Position numbers and translations under genes: made by a program
NCBI GenBank assembly: GCA_037447655.1
Contig: JBBHKE010001422.1
Coordinates: 62,001 to 126,000, forward strand
DNA from: Zygnema cylindricum
Lineage: Eukaryota > Streptophyta > Zygnematophyceae > Zygnematales > Zygnemataceae
DNA length: 64,000 nucleotides
Direction of reading: 5' to 3'
Shown here: piece after piece, positions 20,336 to 31,314 of the stretch
Numbering within the stretch: the first letter of the stretch is position 1
Layout of the letters: each line of letters begins with the position of its first letter
Notes under the pieces: generated by a model
The model's database searches: none
Told to the model about the DNA's origin: nothing
What the model saw: the letters and a program-made list of their open reading frames with translations, nothing else

Positions 20336-21506
20336 TGTAGGTCTAGAGATTGTAAAATAAAAAGGCAAAAAGGGGACACTGACAACCTACCTCTAACTCT
20401 TCACTCAAGTCCCCACACTTGTCGCAGTCACTGAAGACTTGAAGAGGAGTTAGATCAATGGCTGCCTAGGCTGTCCGAAGTGGATAGGAAGGCAATTCTT
20501 AATAGAGTTATATAAAAGAATGACGGACCCAGGATTTGACCTCGATACCTCTCAACTATCAAACTAGCCGTTCGCTTTAACCAACAAGTCTAAATACAGT
20601 GCTAGAGTACATTAGGTTTGACAGATATTTATATTTGTACACGTAGTCTAGTTTCTCAAACGGAAATAGATACGTAATTCATAGATACAGTTTTGTATAG
20701 TACGGAGTACGATTTAATGTATTGTATGAAATGGATACCGCGCATTTGTTTCGAACGCGAAACAAATATCGCATGTATATTTTCAACGGCTACAATTGTA
20801 TCCGGTTTGATCGGACGGCCACGATAGGCACCGCGATCACGGATTATGTACTTTTGGCTTTTTTCAGTCATCTCCACGTCATATGACACGTGGCGCGACA
20901 ATGTTGGATTGCGGCGACTCCGGAGATTGCGGTAACAAATCTATCTATGACACATGTCGACATTTTGGCCATGTTGTACAATGGCCGTACAGAAAGTACA
21001 CCGACACCTGTACTTTTCTGTACGACACACTAATTTGATTGGCGCCGTAATTCAGTAGATAGAGTTTTAGAGAGGGAATAGGACTTAGAAAATTTTGGGT
21101 AAGTAGCTGCCTCTCCCAGAGAGCACCTTGTATAAATGGCAAACTTTGGCCAACCATAACTATCAATTTAATTGACCTTTTTCAGTGATTCTTTTTGCTA
21201 CAGAATCAAGGGAGTCCAGGCTACACAGGGGTGTAGTCAGTTAGAGTTTTTGTCTGCCAGGGTGGCGGTATTTCTAAGGGAAAGTCAAAGTGGGTGAATG
21301 TGTCCAAATCTCATATTCTAACTTTGCATTCTGTGGTGGAACTGACCACACAGAAAGTGTTATTTCACTGGGGTGAATCTATATTTGGGTTCAGATTGTC
21401 AAAGGGTCAGTCATTTCGGTTTATATCAACTTGGAGTCGACACTATCTAGATAAGCTTCTTTTGGATCTGCTTACTCTGAGGGCCAATGGAGGTCTCTGA
21501 GTTTCA
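20336..21506 (+). mobile_element. 5' LTR of copia element C
   Basis: Starts TGTAGGTCTAGAG and ends GAGTTTCA directly before the primer-binding site. Blocks shared with the other LTRs are CCTCTAACTC, a TCACTGAAG word, GGATTTGACC, TAGCCGTT, a TTTGTTTCG..CGAAACAAAT hairpin and the 3' segment CAGGGTGGC...CTTTGG. The gag ATG (21487) lies 20 bases inside the LTR end. Confidence 0.85.
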
Positions 21507-23433
21507 GGTTATGGGCCCACCATCTAGGGTGCTTATGTTCGATGGAACAGACTTCACTTATTGGGAGTTTACAGTGGCGGGGTTGCTTTTCGAGAAGCAC
21601 TTATGGGGAATTGTTTCGGGACAAGTGAGATGTCCGCCACCTGGCTTTGGAGGAGCTTACTATGGAGATTCATCAGAGGCTGCCCACAATATCAACCGGA
21701 GTTCAGATGCAACGGAAGGTGAAGGGAAAAATCTTTTCGTGGATGGGGAAATAGGGGAGAAGGAAAAAGGGACACCTATGGTGAGGGGAGCTAGGCTCTC
21801 ACCTATGGTACCACATGTAGGGATTAAAACTGAAGAAAATGACAGAAAAATATTGGAATATAAAAACACTATAGCAAAACATCTCATACTTAGATATGTG
21901 TCTAAGTCGATAGCTATCACTCTTTTAAGTCTAACCAAGTCTTCAAAGATATGGGAAGCACTAATTCAGATTTATAAGAGTGAGACTATTCAGAGGCAGC
22001 AATTAGTAAAACAAGAAATAGAGGCCTACGTTTATAAAGGTGGTAGCATTATAGAATTTTGCAATGATATTGCCGCGTTATATATTGAGCTTACTAGTGC
22101 GGGATATGTAGAATCTGAGGAGAGTAAGATTAATACACTACTTATGAAACTCCCAGATTAGTACGAAAACATCATTTGTCGTATGGAGGCAATGGATGGC
22201 TCCTCATGGACTTGGAGCTTTACCATGGGAATAATTCTTGTGAGGGAAAGCACTTTGGAGCTTCGAAGGGGAAGGGACAGGGTCAATGCATTTTCAGCTG
22301 GTGGTGATTAGCGGAAGCGTGACGAGAGGAACGGTAGTGACGAGCGGAAGCGTGATGAGAGGAACGATGGTGACGAGCGGAAGCGTGATGAGAGAAAGAA
22401 AGACAAAGGTAAACCTTATCGGAACTTTGGTGGAAAGAGAGGGAGAGGAAAAGAAAGGGGAGCTTTGAAAAACGGGGTTTGCTTCTTTTGAAGGGAACCG
22501 GGTCATTATATGGAGAAATGCCCTTGTTTGGAAAAACTTAGAAGTTGGAATGGGGATGAGGAGGAAGAAGGGGAAGAGGAGAAAGAGGATGAAGATTTTT
22601 TAGAGCTTCTCCGGATTAGTAGTATAGGGAAGAGAGAAAAGCACACAGAAATTCCACGAAAGCAACAGTGCGCTTTTGGAGGTATAAGGGAAGTAAAGAG
22701 AGAGGAGATACTTGAGGGAGTTCAAAATATTGAGGATAGTTTCATAGATATTTTGGAAACAGAAAACTGGTCGGAAAGTGAGACTTCAACGGATTCCGAG
22801 GAAAGGGGAGAATTAATTCTAGATGGGGTTTTAAAGGATAGGGGAGAAAAGAAATATTTGACTAAAGGTTTAGGGGAGAAAAAATATTTATTGGGAATTA
22901 AAATAGAAAGTGATAGTGGAAAGAATTCCATGGGAGAGAGTGAGGGAAGTTCAAAAAATGGGGTAATTATCATGGATAAAAATATGAGTACGGAAGATGT
23001 AGATCTTATGAGGAACTTAGTGGGGACTAGTGTTTTTTGGGAATATTTGGGGGTGGATGGGATTTGACATCACTACTAGGTGTGATGTCGCTTGTGAAGA
23101 TGTGCCTGTAAAAGGGTTATCATCCGGGTATGTGTTGCAGGTTGGGGATGGGGCTGACCGTTGGAAATGCAAAAGGGAAAGTAGATTCTGGTTGGATGAA
23201 AAGGGGAGAAGGTGGATTAAATCTTTAATCGGATTTATGAAAAGTGGCATGCAAAATAAAATGTATGATCAACAAGATGAAATTATTTTTGGTCATCTAA
23301 TACACTTTCTTAAATATAAAAGTATTCGCTTGAAGCTTCATGAAGGAAAAATGAAAAATGAAAGGAAAATATATATATATATATATGTATTTGTTGTTTT
23401 TGATGGGAGTGGAAAGTAAGTAGACTAGAAAAT
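21487..23433 (+). pseudogene. Internal region of copia element C: gag with three stops fused to RT and RNase H remnants
   Basis: From ATG 21487 one frame runs to 23067, broken only by TAG (22159), TAG (22309) and TGA near 22474. The first 225 codons match element A's gag. A charged 33-bp (11-codon) repeat, three units from 22311, and a basic stretch precede a CCHC knuckle whose second Cys codon is the TGA. After an acidic stretch come short RT remnants (KYLLGIKIES; GVIIMDKNMS) and, in another frame (23030-23419), an RNase H remnant with SGYVLQVGDGA. Integrase and most of RT are gone. The region ends AGACTAGAAAAT, just short of the polypurine tract, where element B's LTR begins. It is clearly dead, but indels are few for its stops. 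Confidence 0.8.
21507..21521 (+). promoter_or_regulatory. Primer-binding site of element C (half-tRNA type)
   Basis: GGTTATGGGCCCACC follows the LTR with no spacer. It is complementary to the anticodon arm of plant initiator tRNA-Met rather than to a tRNA 3' end. It also encodes part of gag (QVMGP). Confidence 0.8.
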
Positions 23434-24490
23434 TGAAACTCTGAGACCTCCATAAGTCCTCAGAGTGGACAGCTTCCAAGAAGCCTCTAGGATAACTCTA
23501 ACCCCTTTGTGTTTCAACAAAAACAACTGCCTCCCTGGCAGACAAAAACTCTAACCACCTACACCCTTGTGAAGGCAAGACTCCCCTGAGTCTATAGCAA
23601 AAAGAATCTCTGAATTTGCTCCCCTGAGCAGTAAGTTATGGAGGGTCAAAGTTGACCTTTTGTACAGAAGCTCTCTAGGAGAGAGGGTCCTATCTCCTAA
23701 TTTTTCTAAGTCCTATCTCTCTCACACACTCTATCTACTGATGTACGGAACCTATTAAATTACAGTTCCGTACGGAAAAGTACATCTGCCAGTGTACTTT
23801 TTGTACGGACATTGTACGACATGGCCTGAATGTCGACACATGTCATATCCGGATTTGGTGCCATAATCTCTGGAGATTCCACGATCCAATGTAATTTCGC
23901 CACGTGTCATCCGATGTGGCGATGGCCACAAACCGCCGAAATCTTCTTCCGGAATCTCGGTGCTAATTCTGGCCGTCCGATTAAATTCGAATTTAATCGT
24001 AGCCGTAATAAATACATGCGCGGTATTCGTTTCACTTAAGAAATATATGGGCGGTATTGATTTATTGTCCGTACCGTAATCCGTACTTATACATTATCTG
24101 ATCTATGTATCCCGTAAACAAATACAGTTAAATGATTTATCCTACGTATACATGTTTAAATAAATATCAAACTATATAGTACGTAACACTAGTTCTAGAC
24201 TTAACGGCTAAGGCTACCGACTATCCATTGTTTGCCGACCGGTAGGTACAGGGATCAAATCCTGTGGCCGACACATACCTTTTAGATAAAATAAACCCCT
24301 AACTAATATAAATTTCCCGTAAACTTCTGGATAGCCTAGGTTGTCATGGCTCTAGCTCCCTCTCCAATTTCTCAGTGACTGCGACAAGTTTGAGAGTTGG
24401 AGAGAGAAGTTAGAGGTAGACTGCCTCGGCTTCTTTCTATATTTCTATTTAGACCTAGAAAATACTAAAAATAGACCATTAATTTCTACA
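23434..24490 (-). mobile_element. 3' LTR of copia element B (minus strand)
   Basis: On the + strand it runs from TGAAACTCTGAGACC to TTTCTACA, 1057 bp, the reverse complement of a TG...CA LTR of element A's family. It is bordered by CTCCCCTTATTTTC, the complement of the polypurine tract. It differs from its partner at 28905-29961 at several sites per 150 bases, so B is older than A. Confidence 0.9.
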
Positions 24491-24507
24491 CTCCCCTTAT
24501 TTTCTAG

Positions 24508-26058
24508 TCAATCTTTAATTTTAGACCGCACTTCTCCCTTTAGTTTAGGGGAAGGCACAGGTTTGGTCATCATACCTGCTACCATCTCACTATCTGGTCT
24601 GTACTCTAAACTGATTATTTTATTTTCTACTTTCTCTCTAACAAAGCAGAGTTTGATGTCCATGTGTTTCGCTTTAAAATGATGTTTAGGATTGGCAGAA
24701 ATAGCGATTGCTGCTTGATTATCACAAATTTTTTTTTGCACACCACTCTTAAGGTGACCAAGCTCACCAAGCAAAGACTTGACCCACATAAATTCTTTTA
24801 CAGCAGAGCAAGAGGCCATATACTCAGCCTCCATGGTGGACTGAGCAATAACTTTTTGCTGTTTGCTACTCCAACAGCAAGCCCCATCACCCACATATAA
24901 TACATATCCAGAAGTGCATCTCCTCATCGGAGCATCACCATAACTGGCATCACTCCAAGTAGTGATGTCAGTATTCTCCCCACCCAAATGGAACCATAGA
25001 TCCCTAGTTCCTATCAAATATCTAAGGACTCTCTTAGCTGCCTCCCAATCCTTCTTAGTGGGAGCATTTAGACTTCTACTCAGCACTCCTACAGCCGCAG
25101 CTAAATCCAGCCGGGTAAAATTCATAAAATAGATTAGACTTCCCACTACTTGCCTGTAAGGAATAGTCTGCATGAACTTCTGTTCTTCAGGAGATAATTC
25201 CTCGTCTAAGACTATGACTCCTTCTTCCTCACTCCCCTCACTTCCCTTCTTCAACTCCATTGGAGTTGTACAACTATTAGCTTTATCCATTTGAAATTTT
25301 TCAAGCATGTTCCCTATTGCTTCCTTTTGAGTCAGTCTTATAATTTTTCTTATTCGGTCTCTCTCTACTTGAATTCCCAAAATATATTTTGCTTCCCCCA
25401 TATCATTCATTTCAAATCTCCCCTTAAGATCGGTTTTCAGTTTATTAATTTTTTCCATTGATTTACTTAAAACAAGCAAATCATTAACATATATTGCAAT
25501 AAATATAAAACCTTCCTTATCTTCGAAAACATAGATTGAGTGATCTGAGCTTATCCGGATATATCCTAGACCGGTAATAAACTCATCAAGCTTCTTATTC
25601 CACTGTGGAGGCGCCTGTTTCAAACCATAAAGAGATTTAATCAGCCGGCATACCTTACTCTCCTCTCCTTCTTCCACAAACCCTTCCGGTTGTCGCATGA
25701 AGATCTCCTCTTCCAATTCTCCATGCAAAAAGGCAGTCTTGATGTCCATCTGGTGCACTTCCATGTCTTCCGATGCTGCTAATTTGAGAAGTTTGCGGAC
25801 GGAGGGAAATCTGACCACCCGGGCAAAGGTTTCCTCGTAGTCAATTCCCTCATTTTGTGTAAATCCTTTTGCCACTAATCTGGCCTTGTAGCGCTCGATT
25901 GTGTTATCTGGGTTCAGTTTTAATTTGAAAACCCACTTACAACCGATTGGTTTTCGGTTAGGTGGACAATCCACTAGCTCCCAAGTATCGGCTGCCATGA
26001 TTGAGGCCATCTCCTCATTGATGGCTGTCTTCCACCGGTTTCTTTCTGGACAAGTCAT
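24508..26058 (-). pseudogene. Element B: open RT-RNase H block (516 codons)
   Basis: The longest surviving frame of B spans the whole reverse transcriptase ([50 protein letters not shown]) and RNase H (TWSDASYGDAP, STMEAEYMA, CDNQAAIAIS, KHMDIKL). The second-last Asp pair of RT reads N-D instead of D-D, which should abolish metal binding. The C-terminal codons differ from element A after a shift (KLKGEVRSKIKD). Copia polyproteins are normally one chain, so this is a fragment, not a free gene. Confidence 0.9.
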
Positions 26059-28270
26059 CGCCTCTCCATAAGTTTGAGGTTCATCTTGATGAGATTGTTT
26101 AGTTACCTTGTTATTAATCTGTTTTTCTTACAGTCTTTTGCTACTTCTCCTTCCCCCCCCCAAAATTCGAGGCCGGAATAGATGGTTCTCGTGGATTCTT
26201 TCGAACAAACTCGGCTTCTCCCCTATCCCTTGATTTCGAATCAATTTCCACCACGTCTTCCGCTTCAGGTAGAGTTGTCACTGGAGTTTCCACAGCCGAG
26301 TCCTTTTCGGTCTGATTTGTACTTGCAAGAATGTCATCTTCTCTAAAACTTGGATAGTTAGGAAGCTCAAAGTCATCGGAATTTTCTGACTCAAATCTGA
26401 TTTTTACTGACTTCGTATATTTGAAGCGGTCCACAGACTTTCCTTCATCCATAACTACTAGATGCTTTACTAGGATTATATCTTCCCTTTTTAGATCATA
26501 AACTCTATATCCTTTAACATCCTCATCGTATCCTAATAAGTATCCCGGTTTTCCTTTACGATCTAGCTTCCAATTGGACCGATCAGTATCTAGACTGAAT
26601 ACTTGAGTGCCGAAAACTTTTAAGTGAGATATGTCTGGTGTTGGCCTGTCCATCTCTCATAAGGTGTTTGATCTTTTATAGTTGAAGTAAGAACTCTATT
26701 TTTGAGGTTATTAGCACAGTTCATTGCTTCTGCCCAAAACCTTTTTCCTATCTTCTTATCTGACAACATACTTCTAGCACTATCACTTAGTGTTCTATTT
26801 AACCTTTCAGCTACCCCATTCTATTTCGGGTTTTTTGGGACTGTCTTTTGGTGTTGGACCCCATCATCCCTCAGAAAATCCTCAAACTGGTTAGAAGTAT
26901 ACTCTCCACCATTGTCACTCTGTATTCTCTTGATGGAGTTTCATGGAGTTTTTCGCTCCATGCTTTATATTGTCTAAAACAATCCTGAGCTTCGGACTTG
27001 TTTTTCAAAAAATACATTCGGGAATACCGAGACCAATCATCAGTGATAGTCATCATAAATCTCTTCCCCCCCGGTGAGGGCACTTTAGCCGGTCCCCAAA
27101 TATCTGTGTGTACTAGATCTAGAATTTTTTCTCCCTTATAGGTGGTTGTTTTAGGAAAGGGTAATCTGTGTGTTTTACCTTGAGCACATCCACTACAATC
27201 ACTTATATTATCATTGTCACTGAACTTAATCCCTTCCACCACTCCCATCTTTTTCATTTCTCTTAACTTGTCTAGATTCACATGCCCAAGCTTCTTATGC
27301 CACATCATAATATCATGAACACCAGCATAATAAAGTTTCTTCTTTTCATTACTTAAAACCAACCTAAACCTCCCATGGCTACCTTTCTCAGCAATGAAAT
27401 AGACATCCTCCTCAAAACTAGCAGTAAAGACTCCTTCCCTAGTGCTAGTAAAAAAACCCTTATCATCTAATAAGGATGTAGAGATGAGGTTTTTGTTCAG
27501 CTCCGGAATAAACAATACATCCGAGAATGTAACTATGGATGTCTTTCCTTCTACTAACACTTTCAAATCTACCGATCTTACAAGAGTAGTGGTGACTATC
27601 CTCCCATCCCCATACTCTATCTCTACGGTGGGAATATTTCTTATCTTAGTGATTAGGTGCCTATCCTTACACATGTGCATGGAGGCAGCTCAATCTACAA
27701 TCCAGCCTGCTTCACCTTTCAATCCACCATAAGCACATTTCTACCTTCGTGGAATTTCGACCTCGTTTTTCGCCTGCAACTCCTCATCTAAAAAGAGCTC
27801 ATCGTCCTCGTCCTCAGATTTCGCCTCATTAACTTGTGTCACAAGGGCCTTTTTTTTTCCTCTCGGGGTACCACCGGTCTGCCCCTCCTTTAACCGAAGC
27901 TCAGTTAGCTTAGTGCACTCTGCCATATAGTGCCCAAGTTTCTAACAAAAATGACATAAACCTTTGGGAGCCCTTGGTCCGAACTCGTCGGTCTGATTTT
28001 TCTGCTCCCTCCCCCCATAGTTTCCGACTGGTTTCCGGGAATCCTTGTTCCTCCAATCGGTCGCAGTTGCCAAGGCTTGGCCACTCTTTCCTCCCCTTCG
28101 GATCTCAATCGTATTCTCCCGAACGAGAATCATCCCTACCACTGAATTCCATATCCACCTTGAGTCCGACAAGTCCTGCCCACGGTTGACTATATTCTCG
28201 AACTCATCAGTTAACTTCATCAATAAACAGTTAACCTTTTTTTTTCACTAAAATCTTTTCCCGCACTCTC

Positions 28271-28412
28271 TAGCTCCATGAAGAGTGTAGCAAGCTCATT
28301 GCAAAAATCCAACATCTTCCCCCCTTTGTATACATACTCCCTAGCTCCATGAAGAGTGTAGCAAGCTCATTGCAAAAATCCAACATCTTCCCCCCTTTGT
28401 ATACATACTCCT
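28271..28412. repeat. 71-bp tandem duplication inside element B gag
   Basis: TAGCTCCATGAAGAGTGTAG starts at 28271 and again at 28342, with near-identical 71-bp units. Element A has one unit. As 71 is not a multiple of three, the duplication breaks gag. Confidence 0.9.
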
Positions 28413-28889
28413 TAACTTTTCTGATCAGCCAACTGTTGTTTCTGAATCATACCACTTCGGTACATCTCTATGAGAGCCATCCAAAGATTGCATGCCCTTT
28501 CGACCTGCAAATGAGGACATGCAAGTCCTTGAGTGAGATGGCGTAGAATGAAGTGCTTTGCTGCCATATTGTTGACGTCCCAGGTTTCAGTATCATTCTC
28601 CTCGTTCCTCGGAATAGGTGACATGAATGCCGAACTAGTTGCTATTGGTGTGGTCGCCTCCTTCTCCTTTCCTTTGTCCAACACTTCTCCTTCGTTTGTT
28701 TCCTCCATTGAAGGTGAATCCTCTTTCCTGGTGAATCTGCTTCCTCCAAACCCTGGAGGGATTTCAAGACTTGATGGACGCCCCAACCGTCCACTCTTTA
28801 TCCCCCAAAACCTTTTTTCGCATATAGCTCCTATCATCATACTTTCCTAGTATATGAAGCTAGTTCCATTTAAGATTGGTACCCTAGAG

Positions 28890-28904
28890 GGTGGGCCCAT
28901 AACC
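28890..28904 (-). promoter_or_regulatory. Primer-binding site of element B (half-tRNA type)
   Basis: The reverse complement reads GGTTATGGGCCCACC, identical over 15 bases to elements A and C, with no spacer to the LTR at 28905. Confidence 0.85.
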
Positions 28905-29961
28905 TGAAACTCTGAGACCTCCATAAGTCCTCAGAGTGGACAGCTTCCAAGAAGCCTCTAGGATAACTCTGACCCCTATGTGTTTCAGCAAAAACAACTG
29001 CCTCCCTGGCAGACAAAAACTTTGACTACCTGCTCCTCTGTGAAGGCAAGACTCCCCTGAGTCTATAGCAAAAAGAATCTCTGAATTTGCTCCCCTGAGC
29101 AGTAAGTTATGGAGGGTCAAAGTTGACCTTTTGTACAGAAGCTCTCTGGGAGAGAGGGTCCTATCTCCTAATTTTTCTAAGTCCTATCTCTCTCACAGAC
29201 TCTATCTACTGAAGTACGGAACCAATCAGATTACAGTTCCGTACGCAAAAGTACATCTGCCGGTGTACTTTATGTACGGACATTGTACGATATGGCCTAA
29301 ATGTCGACACATGTCATATTCGGATTCGGTGCCATAATCTCCGGAGATTCCACGATCCAATGTAGTTTCGCCACGTGTCATCCGATGTGGCGATGGCCAC
29401 AAATCGCCAAAATCTTCTTCCGCAATCTCGGCGCTAATTTCGGCCGTCCGATTAAATTCAAATTTAATCGCAGCCGTAATAAATACATGCGCGGTATTCG
29501 TTTCACTTATGAAATAAATGCGCGGTATTGATTTATTGTCCGTACCGTAATCCGTACTTATACATTACCGGATCTATGTATCCTGTAAACAATTACAGTT
29601 AAATGATTTATCCTACGTATACATGTTTAAATAAATATCAAACTATATAGTACGTAACACTAGTTCTAGACTTAACGGCTTAGGCTAGCGGCTATCCACT
29701 GTCTGCCGGCCGGTAGGTACAGGGATCAAATCCTGTGTCCGGCACATACCTTTTAGATAAAATAAACCCCTAACTAATATAAATTTCACGTAAACCTCTG
29801 GATAGCCTAGGTAGCCATGGCTCTAGCTCCCTCTCCAATTTCTCAGTGACTGCGACAAGTTTGAGAGTTGGAGAGAGAAGTTAGAGGTAGACTGCCTCGG
29901 CTTCTTTCTTTATTTCTATTTAGACCTAGAAAATACTAAAAATGGACTATTAATTTCTACA
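28905..29961 (-). mobile_element. 5' LTR of copia element B (minus strand)
   Basis: 1057 bp, TGAAACTCTG...TTTCTACA on the + strand. Its outer end abuts the satellite D monomer (CGTTTATTACTACGC) with no 5-bp duplication matching B's left side (AAAAT). Confidence 0.9.
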
Positions 29962-31314
29962 CGTTTATTACTACGCTCACAAAAATAATAGAAAAATCCC
30001 TAAACTATGTTTGCAACACAAATTTGTGCTTGCGTTAACAACAAAAATATTGACGAACAAAGTTTATTGTTAACGGACACAAAAAGAGTTTAAAAAAAAC
30101 CCTAAACCATGTTTCTAACACAAATTTGGGTTTGCGCTAACAAATTTATTTGTAACAAACGAAGTTTATTGTTCCAGCTCACAAAAAAAGGTAAAATAAA
30201 TTCTGAACCATGTTTGTAACACATCTTTTTGTTTGCGGTAACAACGATAGTGGTATCAAAAAATTATATCGTTAGCACTCACAAAAATTGTTCAAATAAA
30301 CTCTTAACCATGTTTATAGCTGGGATTTGTGTTTGGGTTAACAATGATTTCTTCTAACGAACAACGTTTATTATTAGGATCACAAAAACAGTGAAAAAAA
30401 ACCCTAAATTATGTTTGCAACACAAATTTGTGTTTGCGTTAGCAAAAAAAATACTAACGAACAATGTTTATTGTTAAGGCGCATAAAGAGAGTTAAAAAA
30501 CCCTAAACCATGTTTCTATCAAAAATTTGAGTTTGCGCCAACAAAGACATTTGTAAAAAACAACGTTTATTGTTCGCGCTCACAAAGAGAGGTAAAATAA
30601 ATTTCGAACCATGTTTGTAACACAAACTTCTGTTTGCGGTGAGAACAATATTATTAACAAACACTTTATATCGTTAGCGCTCACAAAAATAGTTTAAATA
30701 AACTCTCATCCATGTTTATAACTAAGAATTGTGTTTGGGCTAAATTTTTATTTTTGTAACGAACAACGTTTAATATAACGGTCACAAAAACATTAAAAAA
30801 AACCTAAACCATATTTGGAACACAAATTTATGTTTACGTTAACAACAAAGATATTAACGAACAAAGTTTATTTTTAACACTCACAAAGAGAGCTAATAAA
30901 AACCTTAAACTATGTTTCAAACACATATTTGGGTTTGCGCTAACAAAGATATTTGTAACAAACCACGTTTATTGTTCGCGCTCAAAAAAAGAGGTAAAAT
31001 ATATTTCGAACCATGTTTGTAACACAACCTTCTGTTTGCGGTAACAACAATAGTGGTAACAAACATTTTATATCACTAACGCTCACAAAAATAGTTTAAA
31101 TCATCCATGTTTACAACTGAAAATTGCATTTTGGCTAAAAACTATTTCTTTTAACAAACAACGTTTAGTATTACGCTCACAAAAACAATAAAAAATAACC
31201 CTAAACTATGTTTGCAACACAAATATGTGTTTGCGTTAAAATAAAAATACTAGGGAACAAAGTCTATTGTTGATGCACATAACGAGAGTTAATAAAAACC
31301 ATACACCTTGTTTG
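29962..31314 (+). repeat. Satellite array, main piece: about 100-bp monomers in A-B-C-D order
   Basis: Monomers of about 100 bp share the frame GTTTGCG(T/C)TAACAA ... AACGTTTATTGTT..CGCTCACAAAAA..GTAAA...ACCATGTTTGTAACACAAATTTGTG. Four types alternate in fixed order: A (CCCTAAACC, TTTCTAACAC), B (GAGGTAAAATAAATTC, TTTGTAACAC), C (AATAGTGGTAACAAACAC, TTTATAACT) and D (TTTCTTCTAACGAAC, TTTGCAACAC). From 29962 the order is D-A-B-C-D-A-B-C-D-A-B-C-D-A, giving a repeat of about 400 bp. No coding capacity. Confidence 0.85.

Larger units (their letters stand above)
24491..28904 (-). pseudogene. Copia element B gag-pol, degraded relative of element A
   Basis: The minus strand carries all copia domains in order from right to left: gag (28840-28000), CCHC (near 27950, first position damaged), protease (near 27695), pre-integrase and integrase (27600-26660), RT and RNase H (26058-24508). 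Defects visible: a 71-bp tandem duplication in gag; a TGA directly after the catalytic Asp of the protease motif; loss of one A in integrase just before the SDNGGEY motif; and YVDD changed to YVND in RT. Otherwise it is very close to element A, so it belongs to the same subfamily. Confidence 0.9.

Noticed and set aside
22510-23067. Separate acidic 185-aa gene
   Set aside because: It is in the same frame as the upstream gag of element C and contains RT scraps, so it is the downstream part of one broken polyprotein.
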